Positions 8,081 through 16,324 of a DNA stretch of 46,753 nt are shown piece after piece (positions within the stretch are counted from its first letter, which is position 1; each line of letters begins with the position of its first letter). The notes under the pieces were generated by a model. It was not told the origin of the DNA. It saw nothing but the letters and a program-made list of their open reading frames with translations, and ran no database searches. This DNA is from Palleronia caenipelagi. GTDB lineage: Bacteria > Pseudomonadota > Alphaproteobacteria > Rhodobacterales > Rhodobacteraceae. The stretch is taken from assembly GCF_007004065.1 (NCBI RefSeq), contig NZ_VFSV01000028.1, positions 1 to 46,753 of the forward strand, given 5' to 3'. The position numbers were made by a program, and so were the translations under genes.

Positions 8081-9298
8081 ATGTCACCGCCCCGCACAGC
8101 GAAATTCCTCGATCGCAGCACACCACCTCACGTGGTCACGATGGTCGCACTTGCATCGCTGGCGGCCATGTCGATGAATCTGTTTCTGCCTTCGCTGCCC
8201 AAGATGACCGCCTATTTCGGCACAAGCTACGCCGTGATGCAAATCACGGTGGCTGGATATCTCGGCGTCAATGGCGTGATGCAACTGGTCATCGGGCCGC
8301 TCTCGGATAATCTTGGCCGCCGGCGGGTGCTTCTCTGGGCCATAGTAATTTTTGTGTTCGCAACGGTGGGTTGCCTGCTCTCCACCCATATCGCTGCATT
8401 CCTGATCTTTCGTGGATTTCAGGCCGTGATCGTCGCCGCGCTGATCCTGCCCCGCGCAGCGATCCGGGACCTTTACCCCACGAACGAAGCCGCCGCCATG
8501 ATCGGCTATGTGACCATGGGCATGTCCGTCGCCCCCATGGTGGCTCCGGCTGTGGGAGGCGCCCTGCAGGGCCTGTTCGGGTGGCAAGCGAGCTTTGGCC
8601 TTCTGGCGATCCTCGGCGTTCTGCTCACCTGGGTCGCCTGGCGCGACATGGGTGAGACAGCCGCGCGCTCGCACGCGACCCTGACCCAGCAATTCCGCCA
8701 GTACCCCGTCCTGTTCAGATCGCCCCGCTTCTGGGGCTACGCTGGAACGGCGGCGTTTTGCTCGGGAACGTTTTTCGCCTACCTTGGCGGAGCACCTTAC
8801 GTCGGCAGCGAGATCTTTGGCCTGACACCAACCCATCTCGGCCTGCTCTTCGGTGCTCCGTCCATCGGCTATTTCATCGGCAATGGCCTCACGGGCAGGT
8901 TTGCCGCACTCAAAGGACCGAATCGGATGATCATTGCAGGCGTGATCGTCACAGCTATCGGCCCCGCGCTCTCGCTGGTTCTGACTTTCGTGATGCCCAC
9001 AAATCCGTTGACCTTCTTTGGGCCAATGATCCTGACGGGTATTGGCAACGGACTGGTGCTGCCAAGCGCCACTGCGGGCATGATGTCCGTCCGACCTGAG
9101 CTGGCCGGCACAGCCAGTGGCCTAGGAGGGGCCGTGAATATCGGCGGTGGAGCGACGCTGTCAGCTCTCGCCGGCGTACTGCTCATGGAGGCAGAAACCG
9201 CCCTGCCACTGGTCAGCCTGATGCTCGCCTCGGCCGTTCTGTCTGCTCTGGGCATTGTCGTCGTACTGCTGCGCGAAGCCCGCCTGAGCAGGGGCTAA
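8081..9298 (+). CDS. MFS drug exporter, Bcr/CflA type
   Basis: Predicted 405-residue inner-membrane transporter of the major facilitator superfamily with about twelve hydrophobic segments. The loop after the second segment has the motif A sequence GPLSDNLGRRRVLL; the fifth segment has the antiporter-type motif C sequence SVAPMVAPAVGG. These and the overall length fit the Bcr/CflA group (proton-driven efflux of drugs or small metabolites). The natural substrate is unknown. No strong ribosome binding site is visible before ATG 8081. The stop codon directly abuts that of the convergent hemerythrin-like gene. Confidence 0.85.
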   Translation: MSPPRTAKFLDRSTPPHVVTMVALASLAAMSMNLFLPSLPKMTAYFGTSYAVMQITVAGYLGVNGVMQLVIGPLSDNLGRRRVLLWAIVIFVFATVGCLLSTHIAAFLIFRGFQAVIVAALILPRAAIRDLYPTNEAAAMIGYVTMGMSVAPMVAPAVGGALQGLFGWQASFGLLAILGVLLTWVAWRDMGETAARSHATLTQQFRQYPVLFRSPRFWGYAGTAAFCSGTFFAYLGGAPYVGSEIFGLTPTHLGLLFGAPSIGYFIGNGLTGRFAALKGPNRMIIAGVIVTAIGPALSLVLTFVMPTNPLTFFGPMILTGIGNGLVLPSATAGMMSVRPELAGTASGLGGAVNIGGGATLSALAGVLLMEAETALPLVSLMLASAVLSALGIVVVLLREARLSRG

Positions 9299-9871
9299 TC
9301 AACCGATTTCGGGCGCATACCGGAGGATCAGCGGTACAACGAGGTCTTCTTCGTCTTCCAGATGTCGGTCGAGGAACCGGTGAAAGCCGCCCAAAACCTC
9401 CAGATGCTGTCCTACAGCCGTTCGCGGATCGGCACCGGCCAGCCCGGTCAGCGCGCCATTTGCCGCCTCCGCCAGAGCAGCCATCTGCGCGTCCAGTGCG
9501 TGATGATCGGCATCCAGCAGATCAAAACCCCGCTCCAACCGCCCATCAAGCGCTTGGAGAACCGGGAAATAATGGTGATCTTCGATCCCATGATGGCCAT
9601 GGAGTTCCTGCAACAGAAACCCGCCATACCTGCTCGTCTCACGACCGAAGCGCTGAGGGTCCAGGTCCCCCTGCAACAAAGCCTCCGCCCCCTGCCGCAA
9701 ACGCCCCAGCACTTCGCGGAACATCAGATGCCGGTCGAGCCAGAATCGGGTCAGGGGTGAGAAGTTCGGGTGCGCCTCCCACGTACCGCGCGGCAGCTCA
9801 TCCACGAGCACACGCAGGGCATCGGGAAGGCCCGCGCGATGGGTCAGGGAGATTTCAGGGTTGTCACTCAT
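9299..9871 (-). CDS. Hemerythrin HHE-domain protein
   Basis: Predicted 190-residue cytoplasmic protein with one four-helix hemerythrin-type (HHE) domain. Candidate iron ligands are in LHGHHGIEDHHYFP, DADHHALD and FHRFLDRHLEDEEDLVVP, the spaced His and Glu/Asp pattern of the family. Such proteins bind a di-iron centre and may sense or store O2 or take part in iron or nitrosative stress defence; which one applies is not shown here. It converges with the MFS gene with no spare base between the two stop codons, so there is no room for a shared terminator outside the coding regions. Confidence 0.85.
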   Translation of the reverse strand: MSDNPEISLTHRAGLPDALRVLVDELPRGTWEAHPNFSPLTRFWLDRHLMFREVLGRLRQGAEALLQGDLDPQRFGRETSRYGGFLLQELHGHHGIEDHHYFPVLQALDGRLERGFDLLDADHHALDAQMAALAEAANGALTGLAGADPRTAVGQHLEVLGGFHRFLDRHLEDEEDLVVPLILRYAPEIG

Positions 9872-9921
9872 ACACCCGGTTATCCTTTCCTCATTCCAGA
9901 AACAAATATAGCGCTCGGATC

Positions 9922-10464
9922 ATGCGCTGCTTTATCGCCCTCAGACCAAGTTTTTTTCAAACCCGCGCTCTGACCGCGCTGGGAGACCGGCTGCGCTGTG
10001 GCCGACAAGTCGCAGAGGATGACCTTCACCTCACGCTGGCTTTTATGGAAAAGGCCTCCCAAGATGCGCTCGAAGATCTCAACGCCCTCCTGGATCTCCT
10101 GAAGCCCGGGCCGGTCATGCTGGGATTTCATGGCGTGGACCAGTTCGGAAGGGACAAGCCCAAGTCGGTCCACGCCCTCGCATTGCACGAGCCCGGGCTG
10201 ATCGCCTTGCATGACCGGATCGCAGGACTGTGCCGCCGTGCGGACCTGTCCGTGCCGAAACGCCGCTTTGTCCCCCATGTGACGCTGGCACGGTTCCGCA
10301 ACCAGATAACGCCCGCCGAGATCGAGCGGACAGGCATGTTTCTGGAGGCAAACGGCACGTTCCGCCTCGATCCCGAACCGATTCATGAGGTCGAGCTGAT
10401 CCGCTCGACCCTGACCCCCGCTGGCGCGCAATACGACACGCTGGCCAGCTATGATCTCCGTTGA
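9922..10464 (+). CDS. thpR: RNA 2',3'-cyclic phosphodiesterase
   Basis: Predicted 180-residue member of the 2H phosphoesterase superfamily (LigT/ThpR). It hydrolyses 2',3'-cyclic phosphate ends of RNA to 2'-phosphates and may ligate tRNA halves in vitro. The two defining HxTx motifs are present: HLTL at His36 and HVTL at His119. The start ATG 9922 begins the family-like MRCFIALRP. The frame continues 154 codons upstream but that part lies antisense to the hemerythrin gene and is low-complexity. The gene is divergent from the hemerythrin gene with only ~50 bases between, and lies ahead of purF. Confidence 0.9.
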   Translation: MRCFIALRPSFFQTRALTALGDRLRCGRQVAEDDLHLTLAFMEKASQDALEDLNALLDLLKPGPVMLGFHGVDQFGRDKPKSVHALALHEPGLIALHDRIAGLCRRADLSVPKRRFVPHVTLARFRNQITPAEIERTGMFLEANGTFRLDPEPIHEVELIRSTLTPAGAQYDTLASYDLR

Positions 10465-10608
10465 CCGGGCCACTATGCCACAAAGACAAACGTTGGCAGA
10501 GGCTTGCGCCCCAACCGTGTCTTTTCCGCACGTTGTATGACAAGAGGGTGACAAGCGCCCCTCAAAACCCTAAACGAAGGCATCCCGAGTCCCAGCCGGA
10601 GCCCCCCC

Positions 10609-12096
10609 ATGGCCGTGCCCGCCTCGAAAACCCTGCCTGACCATCCCTTCACATCACACGATGACAAGCTCCACGAGGAATGCGGCGTCTTTGGCGTAAC
10701 CGGCGTCACCGACGCCGCGAACTTTGTCGCCCTCGGCCTGCATGCGCTGCAACACCGCGGCCAGGAAGCTGGCGGCATCGTCAGCCACGACCCGGAGCAG
10801 GGTTTCAACTCCGCCCGGCGTTTTGGCTATGTGCGCGACAACTTTACGAAACAGTCACTCATGGACACGCTGCCCGGTCCGCTGGCCATCGGACATGTGC
10901 GCTATTCCACCGCGGGATCCAAAGGCAACACCCAGATCCGCGACGTGCAGCCGTTTTTCGGCGAGTTCTCCATGGGCGGCGCGGCGATCGCCCATAACGG
11001 CAACATCGTCAATGCCGACGCGCTGCGGCGTGAGCTGATCGGGGCGGGGTCGATTTTCCAGTCGTCGAGCGATTCGGAATGCATCATTCACCTGATGGCC
11101 CGCTCGCTCCAGCGTAAGATCCCCGAACGGATGCAGGACGCCCTGCGCCGGGTCGAAGGCGCGTTTTCGGTTGTCGCCATGACCCGGACCAAGCTGATCG
11201 GCGTGCGCGACCCGCTGGGTGTTCGTCCGCTGGTATTGGGCAAGATCGGTGACGAAGGCTGGGTTCTGTCCTCCGAGACCTGCGCGCTCGACATCATCGG
11301 AGCCGAAGTGGTGCGCGAGGTTGAACCCGGCGAGATGGTTGTGATTGAAAATGGTGAGGTAACCTCGCACCGTCCGTTCGCGCCGCAAAAGCCGCGGTTT
11401 TGCATCTTCGAGCACGTCTATTTCTCACGACCCGACAGCATTTTGGGCGGGCGGTCAGTCTATGAAACCAGGCGACAGATCGGTGTAGAGCTGGCCCGCG
11501 AGGCGCCCGTCGAGGCCGATCTGGTCTGTCCCGTACCCGACAGCGGCACCCCTGCGGCCATCGGCTATAGTCAGGAATCGGGCATTCCCTACGCGATGGG
11601 AATTATCCGCAACCAGTATATGGGTCGGACCTTCATCGAGCCCACGGAGCAGATCCGCAACATGGGGGTGCGGCTGAAACTGAACGTGAACCGCGCGCTC
11701 ATTCGCGGCAAGCGGGTGATTTTGGTGGACGATTCGGTCGTTCGCGGCACCACCACTGTGAAGATCCGCGAGATGCTGATGGATGCAGGCGCGGCTGAAG
11801 TGCATTTCCGGATCGCCAGTCCGCCAACTGCGTGGCCCTGTTTCTATGGCGTGGACACGCCGGACCGGGAAAAGCTCCTCGCGGCTCAGATGAGCCCTGA
11901 CGAAATGGCAGGCTATCTCAAGGTCGATTCGCTGCAATTCATCACTCTGGATGGGCTATACCGCGCGGTCGGCGAAGCCAACGGGCGCAACCCGGAGCAG
12001 CCGCAGTATTGCGATGCCTGCTTCTCCGGTGACTATCCGGTCGCCCCGTCGGACCGGATCGAAAAGGGTTTCCGCACCAAGGCAGCCGCGGAGTAA
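10609..12096 (+). CDS. purF: Amidophosphoribosyltransferase
   Basis: Catalyses the first committed step of de novo purine synthesis, making 5-phosphoribosylamine from PRPP and glutamine. The 495-residue protein has an N-terminal class II glutamine amidotransferase domain; Cys25 in HEECGVFG becomes the N-terminal nucleophile after removal of a 24-residue propeptide. The C-terminal phosphoribosyltransferase domain has the PRPP loop VILVDDSVVRGTT. Cysteines in RFCIFEHVYF, AWPCFYGVD and YCDAC match the four ligands of the Fe-S cluster seen in the B. subtilis-type enzyme. GGAG lies six bases upstream of ATG 10609. No cvpA is adjacent. Confidence 0.96.
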   Translation: MAVPASKTLPDHPFTSHDDKLHEECGVFGVTGVTDAANFVALGLHALQHRGQEAGGIVSHDPEQGFNSARRFGYVRDNFTKQSLMDTLPGPLAIGHVRYSTAGSKGNTQIRDVQPFFGEFSMGGAAIAHNGNIVNADALRRELIGAGSIFQSSSDSECIIHLMARSLQRKIPERMQDALRRVEGAFSVVAMTRTKLIGVRDPLGVRPLVLGKIGDEGWVLSSETCALDIIGAEVVREVEPGEMVVIENGEVTSHRPFAPQKPRFCIFEHVYFSRPDSILGGRSVYETRRQIGVELAREAPVEADLVCPVPDSGTPAAIGYSQESGIPYAMGIIRNQYMGRTFIEPTEQIRNMGVRLKLNVNRALIRGKRVILVDDSVVRGTTTVKIREMLMDAGAAEVHFRIASPPTAWPCFYGVDTPDREKLLAAQMSPDEMAGYLKVDSLQFITLDGLYRAVGEANGRNPEQPQYCDACFSGDYPVAPSDRIEKGFRTKAAAE

Positions 12097-12193
12097 CGGA
12101 GCAGCCGTCGCGGTATTTCGCGCGGCGCACGGAACCAACTTGGGGCTCTGGTCATTGCCCGGGTAACACCGAGCCTGTTGAACGGAGCCCGCC

Positions 12194-12670
12194 ATGACCC
12201 CATCGTCCCGCAACGCCGCCATCGCCGCCGCGTCCACTCTCATCCCGCTCGTCGCCGGAGCCATTGTTGCCGCTCGATCGGACCGCAGTGCGGTAGACCG
12301 CCTTTCTTCCCGCGTCTCAGACGCTTGGGAGAACCGCCCCGATCTCGAGTCGCATCTAAGCGACCTCCGCGATCGGGCCAACGCCCTAGGCCACCGCCTC
12401 GACCCCCGGCGCGATGATGACAGCGACCGGCTTCGGATGCTCCTGGCCGCCGGAGCCACCGCACTGCTTGTCCCCGCCGCAATCGCCGCGCTGATCGGAG
12501 CCAAGCGGCGCAATACCGTCGTCGAAGAGGTAACCGAGTCTCTGCCCGACGAAGAGCGGATCCGCAGCGCTGTCTCCGACATTTCCGAGCGGCTCCAATC
12601 CCTGAGCGCTCATCTGGAGCAACAGCGCGAAAACGCGTTTGAAATGGTTCGGGACGCGGCCCGCACCTGA
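12194..12670 (+). CDS. Unknown two-segment membrane protein
   Basis: Predicted 158-residue protein not recognised as a named family. Two hydrophobic segments are visible (about residues 9-27 and 82-102), separated by a charged, Arg- and Asp-rich region. The C-terminal ~55 residues look helical and coiled-coil-like (ESLPDEERIRSAVSD and following). CGGAG stands at a fitting distance before ATG 12194. It lies between purF and the ffh promoter, on the same strand as both, with about 100 bases to purF. Codon use is like that of its neighbours, so it is probably a real gene of unknown role at the inner membrane. Confidence 0.65.
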   Translation: MTPSSRNAAIAAASTLIPLVAGAIVAARSDRSAVDRLSSRVSDAWENRPDLESHLSDLRDRANALGHRLDPRRDDDSDRLRMLLAAGATALLVPAAIAALIGAKRRNTVVEEVTESLPDEERIRSAVSDISERLQSLSAHLEQQRENAFEMVRDAART

Positions 12671-12691
12671 ACCGCGACAGGCAGGGGCGGC

Positions 12692-12720
12692 TTGACTCAC
12701 CGTCGCCTCTGTCCTAATCT
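12692..12720 (+). promoter_or_regulatory. Sigma-70-type promoter of the ffh operon
   Basis: TTGACT (12692-12697) and TAATCT (12715-12720) are separated by exactly 17 bases, a good housekeeping promoter for an alphaproteobacterium. Transcription from here would give a leader of about 110 bases before ffh ATG 12837. Confidence 0.7.
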
Positions 12721-12751
12721 CGCCCCAACTCCGGGACTAATGTGTTCCCGG

Positions 12752-12830
12752 TCCCGACATGTGGTCGGGATCGCCCCCCGTCAGCGAGGATTCGCCCACG
12801 GGGGCGTTTGTCGTATACGAAACGGGGGAG
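12752..12830 (+). promoter_or_regulatory. Structured ffh leader with mutually exclusive hairpins
   Basis: Hairpin 1 is TCCCGAC/GTCGGGA (12752-12770, 5-base loop). Downstream, CCCCCGT (12775-12781) can pair with ACGGGGG at 12798-12804, or with a second ACGGGGG at 12822-12828. The second copy overlaps the ffh Shine-Dalgarno GGGGGAG (12824-12830). Pairing with the first copy would free the ribosome binding site and pairing with the second would hide it. The pairing options are visible in the sequence; a regulatory function is inferred. Confidence 0.45.
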
Positions 12831-12836
12831 CCCGGG

Positions 12837-14330
12837 ATGTTCGAGAACCTGTCAGAGCGCCTCTCCGGCGTCTTCGACCGCCTGACGAAGCAAGGCGCGC
12901 TGAGTGACGAGGACGTCAAGACCGCCCTGCGCGAAGTCCGCGTGGCGCTGCTGGAGGCCGACGTCTCGCTTCCCGTGGCCCGTGATTTCGTCAAAGCGGT
13001 GCAGGAAAAGGCGACCGGTCAGGCCGTCACCAAATCCATCACCCCGGGACAACAGGTCGTCAAAATCGTTCATGACGAGCTGGTGCATGTGTTGGCGGGC
13101 GACGCTGGCGAAGCCGGTCAGCTGAAGATCGACCAGATCCCCGCTCCGATCCTGATGGTCGGTCTGCAGGGCTCTGGTAAGACAACGACGACCGCCAAAC
13201 TCGCCAAGCGCCTGAAAGAACGCGATAACAAGCGGGTTCTGATGGCCTCGCTCGACACCAACCGCCCCGCCGCCATGGAGCAGTTGCAGATCCTCGGCGC
13301 GCAGATCGGCGTGGATACCCTGCCCATCGTCAAGGGCGAGACCCCGGTCCAGATTGCCAAACGCGCGAAGACTCAGGCCAGCCTCGGCGGTTACGACGTC
13401 TACATGCTCGATACCGCGGGCCGTCTGCATATCGACGAAGAGCTGATCCAGCAGGCCGCCGAAGTACGCGACGTTGCCAACCCGCGCGAAACGCTGCTGG
13501 TGGTGGACGGTCTGACGGGTCAGGACGCAGTGAACGTCGCCACCGAATTTGACGATAAAATCGGCGTCACCGGCGTGGTGCTCACCCGGATGGACGGCGA
13601 CGGTCGCGGTGGTGCGGCCCTGTCCATGCGCGCCGTCACCGGTAAGCCCATCAAGTTCGTCGGCCTCGGCGAAAAGATGGAAGCGCTGGAGACCTTCGAG
13701 CCCGAGCGGATCGCGGGCCGGATCCTCGGGATGGGCGACATCGTCGCGCTTGTGGAAAAGGCTCAGGCCACCATCGAGCAGGAACAGGCCGAGCGCATGA
13801 TGAAGCGCTTCCAGAAAGGCCAGTTCAACATGAACGACCTGCGGACCCAGCTCGAGCAGATGCTCAAGATGGGCGGCATGGAAGGCGTGATGGGCATGAT
13901 GCCCGGCATGGGCAAAATGGCCAAACAGGCGCAGGACGCGGGCTTTGACGACAGTATCCTGAAACGCCAGATCGCGCTGATCCAGTCGATGACAAAGAAA
14001 GAACGCGCCAACCCGCAACTGCTTCAGGCCAGCCGCAAAAAGCGGATCGCTGCCGGTGCGGGTCTTGAGGTCTCCGAACTGAATAAGCTTCTGAAAATGC
14101 ACCGCCAGATGGCGGATATGATGAAGAAGATGGGCAAGGGCGGCATGCTGAAAAAAGCCATGGCCTCCATGTTCGGCAAAGGTGGCCCTTCCGAGGCCGA
14201 AATCGCAGCCGCGCAGGCCCAGATGGGCAAACTCGGCAAGATGCCAGCTGGCATGCCCGGCGGCCTTCCGGGTCTGGGCGGCGGCGCGGCCCTGCCTCCG
14301 GGTCTCTCCGGCTTCGGCAAGAAGAAGTAA
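12837..14330 (+). CDS. ffh: Signal recognition particle protein Ffh (SRP54)
   Basis: GTPase subunit of the signal recognition particle. With 4.5S RNA and FtsY it targets nascent inner-membrane proteins to the translocon. The 497-residue protein has the N-domain helical bundle (1-~90), the G-domain with GLQGSGKTTTTAKLA (P-loop 109-116), LDTAGR and TRMDGD, and a C-terminal M-domain rich in Met and Gly that binds signal peptides and RNA. The start is ATG 12837, preceded by GGGGGAG at six bases; 26 further upstream codons are open but unlike the family. It heads a cluster continuing with GNAT, aroQ and rpsP on the same strand. Confidence 0.97.
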   Translation: MFENLSERLSGVFDRLTKQGALSDEDVKTALREVRVALLEADVSLPVARDFVKAVQEKATGQAVTKSITPGQQVVKIVHDELVHVLAGDAGEAGQLKIDQIPAPILMVGLQGSGKTTTTAKLAKRLKERDNKRVLMASLDTNRPAAMEQLQILGAQIGVDTLPIVKGETPVQIAKRAKTQASLGGYDVYMLDTAGRLHIDEELIQQAAEVRDVANPRETLLVVDGLTGQDAVNVATEFDDKIGVTGVVLTRMDGDGRGGAALSMRAVTGKPIKFVGLGEKMEALETFEPERIAGRILGMGDIVALVEKAQATIEQEQAERMMKRFQKGQFNMNDLRTQLEQMLKMGGMEGVMGMMPGMGKMAKQAQDAGFDDSILKRQIALIQSMTKKERANPQLLQASRKKRIAAGAGLEVSELNKLLKMHRQMADMMKKMGKGGMLKKAMASMFGKGGPSEAEIAAAQAQMGKLGKMPAGMPGGLPGLGGGAALPPGLSGFGKKK

Positions 14331-14332
14331 TC

Positions 14333-14872
14333 ATGGTCGCCACGCCCTTTCCCCGCCTTGGTGCACCGCGCCCGGCCCCTGTGCTGACGACCGGCCGCCT
14401 GCGTCTGCGCGCCATGGAGCTCGGGGACTGGCCCACCTATCGCGACGCGCTGACCAGCGACCACGCACACTATATTGGCGGACCGTTCGGGCTGAACGCG
14501 GCATGGGGGATGTTCTGCGCGGACATGAAAGGCTGGGAGATCACCGGCGCCGGCGCCCTCAGTGTTGAAACACAGGACGGCACCCTCGTGGGCCAGATTA
14601 CCCTAAACGACATCCCTGCCTTCCCCGAGCTGGAGCTGGGCTGGCTCACATATCAGGGACATGAAGGCAAAGGGTACGCCGCCGAGGCTGCCGCCACCGT
14701 CCTCCATTGGGTCCGCACCGAGATCGCGCCCGCGTCTCTCGTCTCCTATGTGAGCCCCGACAACCCGGCCTCCAGCGCCATTGCCCGCAAAATCGGCGGT
14801 ACATCCGACTCCGATGCACCCTCTCCCGCGGGCTGTGATCTGGTATTCCGGCACATTGGAGGGACAAACTGA
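14333..14872 (+). CDS. GNAT-family N-acetyltransferase (RimJ/RimL type)
   Basis: Predicted 179-residue acetyl-CoA-dependent acetyltransferase. It starts two bases after the ffh stop codon, so it is almost surely co-transcribed and coupled. The N-terminal TGRLRLRAMELGDWPTYRDA is typical of RimJ/RimL-like enzymes that modify N-terminal amino groups or small amines; the acetyl-CoA loop is GHEGKGYAAEA. An acetyltransferase at this place between ffh and the chorismate mutase gene is usual in Rhodobacteraceae as I remember. The substrate is unknown; a ribosomal or other translation protein is a guess from context only. Confidence 0.85.
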   Translation: MVATPFPRLGAPRPAPVLTTGRLRLRAMELGDWPTYRDALTSDHAHYIGGPFGLNAAWGMFCADMKGWEITGAGALSVETQDGTLVGQITLNDIPAFPELELGWLTYQGHEGKGYAAEAAATVLHWVRTEIAPASLVSYVSPDNPASSAIARKIGGTSDSDAPSPAGCDLVFRHIGGTN

Positions 14873-14960
14873 TGGCTTCACCTTTCCAAAAATACCCAAA
14901 TTCGGCCGCCAGCCAGACGCATCGATGGTGGCAATGGCGCATCGACGGAGGGCATCGCGC

Positions 14961-15251
14961 ATGACCGATCACACGGCCCGCCTCGCGGAATTCCGCGACC
15001 GCATCGACAGCCTCGACGGCATCCTGCTGCACACGCTGGGCGAACGGTTCCGCATCACCAATCAGGTCGGGCACCTCAAGGCCGAGGCTGGCCTGCCCGC
15101 CTTTGATCCCGACCGCGAAGCCGCGCAGCGCGCGCGCTTCCACGAAATCGCCAGAGAGGTGGGCCTGCCCTCCGAACTGGTCGAGCAACTGATGGCCATG
15201 ATCATTGATCAGGTCAAACTGAACCACGAGAAAATCCGAGGAGAACTCTGA
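14961..15251 (+). CDS. aroQ: Chorismate mutase, short AroQ type
   Basis: Converts chorismate to prephenate, the branch step to phenylalanine and tyrosine. The 96-residue all-helical protein is a free-standing AroQ domain without a fused prephenate dehydratase. Residues fitting the E. coli active site are Arg12, Arg29, Lys40, Asp49, Arg52, Glu53 and Gln84. ATG 14961 was chosen because GGAGGG stands nine bases before it; earlier in-frame starts lie inside the GNAT gene and add unrelated sequence. The stop codon lies one base before the rpsP ATG, so translation is probably coupled to that of ribosomal protein S16. Confidence 0.9.
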   Translation: MTDHTARLAEFRDRIDSLDGILLHTLGERFRITNQVGHLKAEAGLPAFDPDREAAQRARFHEIAREVGLPSELVEQLMAMIIDQVKLNHEKIRGEL

Positions 15252-15252
15252 A

Positions 15253-15615
15253 ATGGCAATGAAAATCCGGCTTGCCCGTGGCGGCTCCAAGAAGCGCCCC
15301 CACTATTCCATCGTCGCCGCCGACAGCCGCTACGCGCGTGACGGCCGCTTTGTGGAAAAGCTTGGCACCTACAACCCGCTCCTGCCCAAGGATAGCGAAG
15401 ATCGCGTGAAGATGGACATGGAGCGCGTGCAGTACTGGCTGGGTGAGGGCGCCCAGCCCACCGACCGGATCTCCCGCTTCCTTGAGGCCGCCGGTGTGCT
15501 GCCCAAAAAAGAGCGCGCCAACATGAAGAAGGCCGAGCCGGGTAAGAAGGCCCAGGAGCGTGCCGCCGAGAAGGCCGAGAAAGCCGCCGCCGCCGAAGCT
15601 CCGGCCGAAGAGTAA
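15253..15615 (+). CDS. rpsP: 30S ribosomal protein S16
   Basis: Small-subunit protein needed for 30S assembly. The 120-residue product begins [18 protein letters not shown], the usual alphaproteobacterial S16 start, followed by [15 protein letters not shown] and LGTYNPL. The last ~35 residues are an Ala/Lys/Glu-rich extension that makes it longer than the ~82-residue E. coli protein; such tails are usual in this bacterial class. An alternative ATG two codons later is possible. It overlaps neither neighbour, lying one base after aroQ and four bases before the bluB GTG. Confidence 0.97.
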   Translation: MAMKIRLARGGSKKRPHYSIVAADSRYARDGRFVEKLGTYNPLLPKDSEDRVKMDMERVQYWLGEGAQPTDRISRFLEAAGVLPKKERANMKKAEPGKKAQERAAEKAEKAAAAEAPAEE

Positions 15616-15629
15616 GCCCGTGCGGGCTT
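15614..15629 (+). promoter_or_regulatory. Hairpin spanning the rpsP stop and bluB start
   Basis: AAGCCC (15614-15619) and GGGCTT (15624-15629) form a perfect 6-bp stem with loop GTGC; the first two A residues are the end of the rpsP TAA. The GTG in the loop is the best bluB start codon. The following bases (TCTCC) are not a T run, so this is a weak terminator at best; it could attenuate read-through or shape bluB initiation. Confidence 0.5.
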
Positions 15630-16249
15630 TCTCCGAAAGCTTTCGACGTGAGCTGACCGAGCTGATGGAGTGGCGGCGCGATGTCCGCCACTTCCGCACC
15701 GATCCGGTGGACGAGGCATGCCTGACGGCGTGCCTCGATTCGTTCCTGACAGCCCCATCGGTCGGGCTGTCGGAACCCTGGCGGATCATCCGGGTGGACA
15801 GCCCCGCGGCCCGGCAAGCGGTGCGCACAAATTTCGAAGCCGCCAATGCCGAGGCCTTGTCCAGCTATGAAGGCGACCGGGCGCGGCTCTATGCCGGGCT
15901 GAAGCTCGCGGGGATCGACCGCGCGCCAGTACAACTCGCCGTCTTCTGCGACGAGGAAACCCCGCAGGGGTCCGGGCTCGGCGCGCGGACAATGCCCGAG
16001 ATGCGACGCTATTCCGTGGTGTCGGCGATCACGCTCCTGTGGCTCAGCGCGCGCGCACAGGGGTTGGGGCTTGGCTGGGTGTCGGTGCTTGATCCCGACC
16101 AGCTCTGCCGTGACCTCGACGTGCCCGAGGGATGGAAGCTGGTGGGGTATCTTTGCCTCGGCTGGCCCGAAGAAGATCACCAGACGCCCGAGCTTCAGCG
16201 CCTCGGATGGGAAGCCCGCCGCGAGCGTCTGCATATGCTTAGCCGATGA
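15620..16249 (+). CDS. bluB: 5,6-dimethylbenzimidazole synthase
   Basis: Cuts reduced FMN with O2 to make 5,6-dimethylbenzimidazole, the lower ligand of cobalamin. The 209-residue protein has the nitroreductase-like BluB fold with MEWRRDVRHFR, APSVGLSEPWR, the segment LKLAGIDRAPVQLAVFCDE, RTMPEMRRYSVVSAI, GLGWVSVLDP and YLCLGWPEE, all typical of BluB and not of general nitroreductases. The most likely start is GTG 15620, four bases after the rpsP stop, giving an N-terminus like that of homologues; ATG 15665 would cut off ~15 residues. The gene lies inside the ffh–rpsP–rimM cluster, away from any cobalamin gene in this window. Calling the cluster one operon is inference. Confidence 0.88.
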   Translation: MRAFSESFRRELTELMEWRRDVRHFRTDPVDEACLTACLDSFLTAPSVGLSEPWRIIRVDSPAARQAVRTNFEAANAEALSSYEGDRARLYAGLKLAGIDRAPVQLAVFCDEETPQGSGLGARTMPEMRRYSVVSAITLLWLSARAQGLGLGWVSVLDPDQLCRDLDVPEGWKLVGYLCLGWPEEDHQTPELQRLGWEARRERLHMLSR

Positions 16250-16324
16250 GAGGCCAGGGTCTGTCCTGTGGCGTCGCTTCGCGCTATGGGTCAGCGACTT
16301 CTTTCAGAGGATGAGGCGACAGCG

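Noticed and set aside
15540-15660. Cobalamin riboswitch before bluB
   Set aside because: bluB follows rpsP by four bases; there is no room for a riboswitch and no B12-box-like sequence.
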